Shown here: positions 61,395 through 64,000 of the stretch, piece by piece | Position numbering within the stretch: the stretch's first letter is position 1 | Layout of the letters: each line of letters starts with the position of its first letter | Origin: Deltaproteobacteria bacterium | GTDB taxonomy: Bacteria; Desulfobacterota; Desulfuromonadia; Geobacterales; Pseudopelobacteraceae | Length of the DNA stretch: 64,000 bases | Reading direction: 5' to 3' | Assembly: GCA_021781535.1 (NCBI GenBank) | Contig: JAJXWO010000010.1 | Location: forward strand, 1 to 64,000 | Notes under the pieces: model-generated | Seen by the model: the letters and a program-made list of their open reading frames with translations, nothing else | The model's database searches: none | Told to the model about the DNA's origin: nothing | Position numbers and translations under genes: made by a program

Positions 61395-61619
61395 TGGCGT
61401 CCAGAATGGCTGAGAGCACAGCAGGGGCACTGCTGTTTCGCTTTGTTGGTCATGCTGTACTCTCGCTATATATCTGGGTTCTGTAAATGATAGGTTAAAC
61501 CCTCAAAGGTTCTTTCTGACAATTACACAAATCTGGCCCTGTAAAAATATCAAAAATTGCACCTACTAATAAGGGCAAATTTTGTATATTTTCTATTAAA
61601 CAGAGTAAGAAGCGTTTTA

Positions 61620-63011
61620 TCAGCAGATTTGGGAGAGTATGGCAATACCTTGCTCAATCTCGCTGATATTCATTCCGCCGAAGCCAAGCAGCAATGTCGT
61701 CGCTTCGGGTTGGCCAGCGACGTGAAATTCAGAAAACGGAAAAAGCTGGATCCCTTTTTGTCGTGCTCGATCGATGATCTCCGCTTCGCTGTGCAACGTG
61801 TCAGGCAACGTCAGAATGACATGGAGTCCTGCACCATGACCATTAACAACAGCCCGTGTGCCGAAATGAGTTTCAACCGAGCGCAGCAAGATGTCGTGTT
61901 TCTTTTTATAGATCATCCGCATCCGCCGTATATGCCGTTCCCAGTGTCCCTGCTCCATGAAATTCGCCATGGTTCTCTGTTCAAGCAACGATACTGAGGA
62001 AAAATAACTCCGGTAAAGTTGATGGTAGGTTGCCAGCAATGAGTAAGGTAGCACCATGTAGCTCAAACGGAGTGCCGGGGAGAGTATTTTTGAGAATGTT
62101 CCCGAATAGATAATGTTTCCGCTCGGGCGCAGCCCTTGCAAAGACGGTATGGGCTTCCCATGGTAGCGAAGTTCGCTGTCATAATCGTCTTCGATGATGA
62201 ATTTACCACCCGATTCTGCCCATTCAATCAATGCAAGCCGGTTAGCGACCGGCATCACGCAACCCAAGGGCATCTGATGTGATGGGGTGACGTAGACGAT
62301 GGTACTCTTACTGGCCATGAGATGGTTCAGGTCAATCCCGCCCGACCCGACTGGGACAGGAAAGAGGGTATATGAATGGTTATGGAATACGGAACGCGGC
62401 AGGTGGTAACCTGGATTCTCGACAGCCACTACGGAATGGCTTTCCTTAAGTATATGCGAGACGATATCGAGGCTCTGCTGAAGTCCGGTGCAGATAACAA
62501 TCTGATCCGGGTTGCAGAGCACGCCGCGTGATCGTTCCAGGTAACTTTGAATAGAGCAACGCAATCCCCAGTCACCTTGAGGATCGCCATACTGGACAAG
62601 CTGATGACTGTTTCGGCGCAGGCTATCAACAAAACATTTTCGCCAAAGTTCCGTGGGGAAACTTTCCGGATCGAGACGAGCAGGATGGAAATCATAGGTA
62701 AAAACAGATGGAGGGCCTGGAAGATAGTCATTTTTACCAGGCTTACCGGGTATCGATCGTGACGCAACATCCTGGTCAAGTGCCGACACAAAATACCCGC
62801 TCCGAGGTTTACTGTAAAGGTATCCTTCAGCGTAAAGCTCCTGGTAGGCCCCATCAACTGTGTTACGACTGGCTGAAAGTTCGATGGCCATATCCCTGAC
62901 AGATGGCAGCCTGGAATCGGCAGACAGCTTGCCTGACAGGATGTGCTCTCTGATCTGATTATAGAGCTGTTTGTATAACGGAACAGGATCACTATTATTC
63001 AGGATGAACAT
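61620..63011 (-). CDS. MocR/PdxR-type regulator (GntR HTH + class I aminotransferase fold)
   Basis: PLYKQLYNQIREHILSGKLSADSRLPSVRDMAIELSASRNTVDGAYQELYAEGYL, VYVTPSHQMPLG, IEDDYDSELRY, GTFSKILSPALRLSY. Confidence 0.95.
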   Translation of the reverse strand: MFILNNSDPVPLYKQLYNQIREHILSGKLSADSRLPSVRDMAIELSASRNTVDGAYQELYAEGYLYSKPRSGYFVSALDQDVASRSIPGKPGKNDYLPGPPSVFTYDFHPARLDPESFPTELWRKCFVDSLRRNSHQLVQYGDPQGDWGLRCSIQSYLERSRGVLCNPDQIVICTGLQQSLDIVSHILKESHSVVAVENPGYHLPRSVFHNHSYTLFPVPVGSGGIDLNHLMASKSTIVYVTPSHQMPLGCVMPVANRLALIEWAESGGKFIIEDDYDSELRYHGKPIPSLQGLRPSGNIIYSGTFSKILSPALRLSYMVLPYSLLATYHQLYRSYFSSVSLLEQRTMANFMEQGHWERHIRRMRMIYKKKHDILLRSVETHFGTRAVVNGHGAGLHVILTLPDTLHSEAEIIDRARQKGIQLFPFSEFHVAGQPEATTLLLGFGGMNISEIEQGIAILSQIC

Positions 63012-63181
63012 GTCGCTCCCGTGATCTCGACGATTATTTGCCGAAGGGAGTTTAGGCTAACGGCTGTACTGATGTCAAAACAAAACTGGCCTCATGCATA
63101 TTAAAGAAACAGCCATTAACAATGGTGACAACGGCGTAAACAAAAGCTGCATTACAGCACAAACCACAGGAGGTAATCACA

Positions 63182-63553
63182 ATGATTGCGGAAAAATTGC
63201 TGGAAATTATGAAAGAGGATGGAGTGGTTGCAATTGCGACCTTGGGGGAGGATGGGCCGCATATGGTCAATACCTGGAACAGTTATCTGAGAACCACCGA
63301 AGATGGCCGTCTTTTGATCCCTGCCGGTTACATGCATCGTACGGAGGCGAATATTGCTTTCAACCCGGAAGTGTTAATAACCGTGGGGAGCAGCAAGGTC
63401 AAAGGCCTAAATGGACCTGGTGCAGGTTTTCTGATCAAGGGGAAGGCACAATTTGTAACCGCTGGTCCGGACTTCGATGCTCTCAAGGCAAAATTTGCAT
63501 GGCTACGTGCCACAATGGCCGTTACTATCGAGTCCGCCACTCAGACTTGGTAA
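63182..63553 (+). CDS. pyridoxamine 5'-phosphate oxidase-like FMN-binding protein
   Basis: VVAIATLGEDGPHMVNTWNSYLR...LLIPAGYMHRTEANIAFNPEVLITVGS; divergent from MocR gene. Confidence 0.82.
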   Translation: MIAEKLLEIMKEDGVVAIATLGEDGPHMVNTWNSYLRTTEDGRLLIPAGYMHRTEANIAFNPEVLITVGSSKVKGLNGPGAGFLIKGKAQFVTAGPDFDALKAKFAWLRATMAVTIESATQTW

Positions 63554-63616
63554 CTCGTTGACTATAACGAAAAAAACAAATTTATGCTGTCGCTAAAAAC
63601 AATAAGAGGTAGAGCT

Positions 63617-63793
63617 ATGGATATCGCAGAAAAAGTTTTAGAAATTATGCGTGCTGAAGGCCAACCACTAAACGCCGGGAAAATTGCCGAGCTCGGTGGT
63701 CTTGACCGTAAAGATGTCGACAAGGCAATGACGAAACTAAAAAAAGAAGAAAGGATTGTTTCGCCATTACGCTGTTATTGGATCCCGGCTTAA
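63617..63793 (+). CDS. small winged-helix-like protein
   Basis: MDIAEKVLEIMRAEGQPLNAGKIAELGGLDRKDVDKAMTKLKKEERIVSPLRCYWIPA. Confidence 0.65.
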   Translation: MDIAEKVLEIMRAEGQPLNAGKIAELGGLDRKDVDKAMTKLKKEERIVSPLRCYWIPA

Positions 63794-63814
63794 AAGGTCA
63801 CTCAAATGAAAAAG

Positions 63815-63839
63815 GGGCTACAGAACAAACTGTAGCCCA
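63815..63839. terminator. stem-loop, probable terminator
   Basis: gggctacag-aacaaa-ctgtagccc. Confidence 0.55.
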
Positions 63840-64000
63840 CTGTTTTTATCGGCGTCCCAAAGGCTACGGAATTGAGTACCGGGAAATAGCTTTATTATAA
63901 GTAGTATATAACCCCCAGAGAGTTCATCCAGAGCGTAAGCGATCCGGTCTAACGATCTGTTGGACGGTTACTCTTGCCTGACAATATCGACCGAGATCTC

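Overview
64-kb window of chromosomal DNA that looks like a Geobacter-type member of the Desulfuromonadales, inferred from gene content and style; species not determined. Most of it is housekeeping: a Rieske/cytochrome b/5-heme c operon, plsY, bamD, hypE, hemH, groESL, copper P-ATPase, lpxH, mglBA, rnhA, polA, ubiE, fabI, hflX, tpx, and two tRNA genes. The most notable region is 59.8-61.3 kb, a mercury-methylation pair: HgcA carries the cap-helix motif NVWCAAGKGTF and HgcB is a 2x[4Fe-4S] ferredoxin with a C-terminal Cys pair. The hgcA reading frame appears to start 159 bp upstream of the called ATG, behind a strong Shine-Dalgarno, and is interrupted by one in-frame TGA directly after a Cys codon. 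A hairpin with a GG-containing apical loop starts about 12 nt after that TGA. This is consistent with a selenocysteine-containing HgcA (...KPPC-U-GPPSS...), though a nonsense mutation cannot be excluded from sequence alone. Other points of interest: a hipBA module with four operator-like repeats spaced exactly 50 bp apart, a CdaA-YbbR fusion, a probable ATT start codon for hflX, a yybP-ykoY (Mn2+) riboswitch before terC, a c-heme-binding histidine kinase, and a REP-like inverted repeat present twice. Product names come from reading motifs in the translations; no database searches were run.
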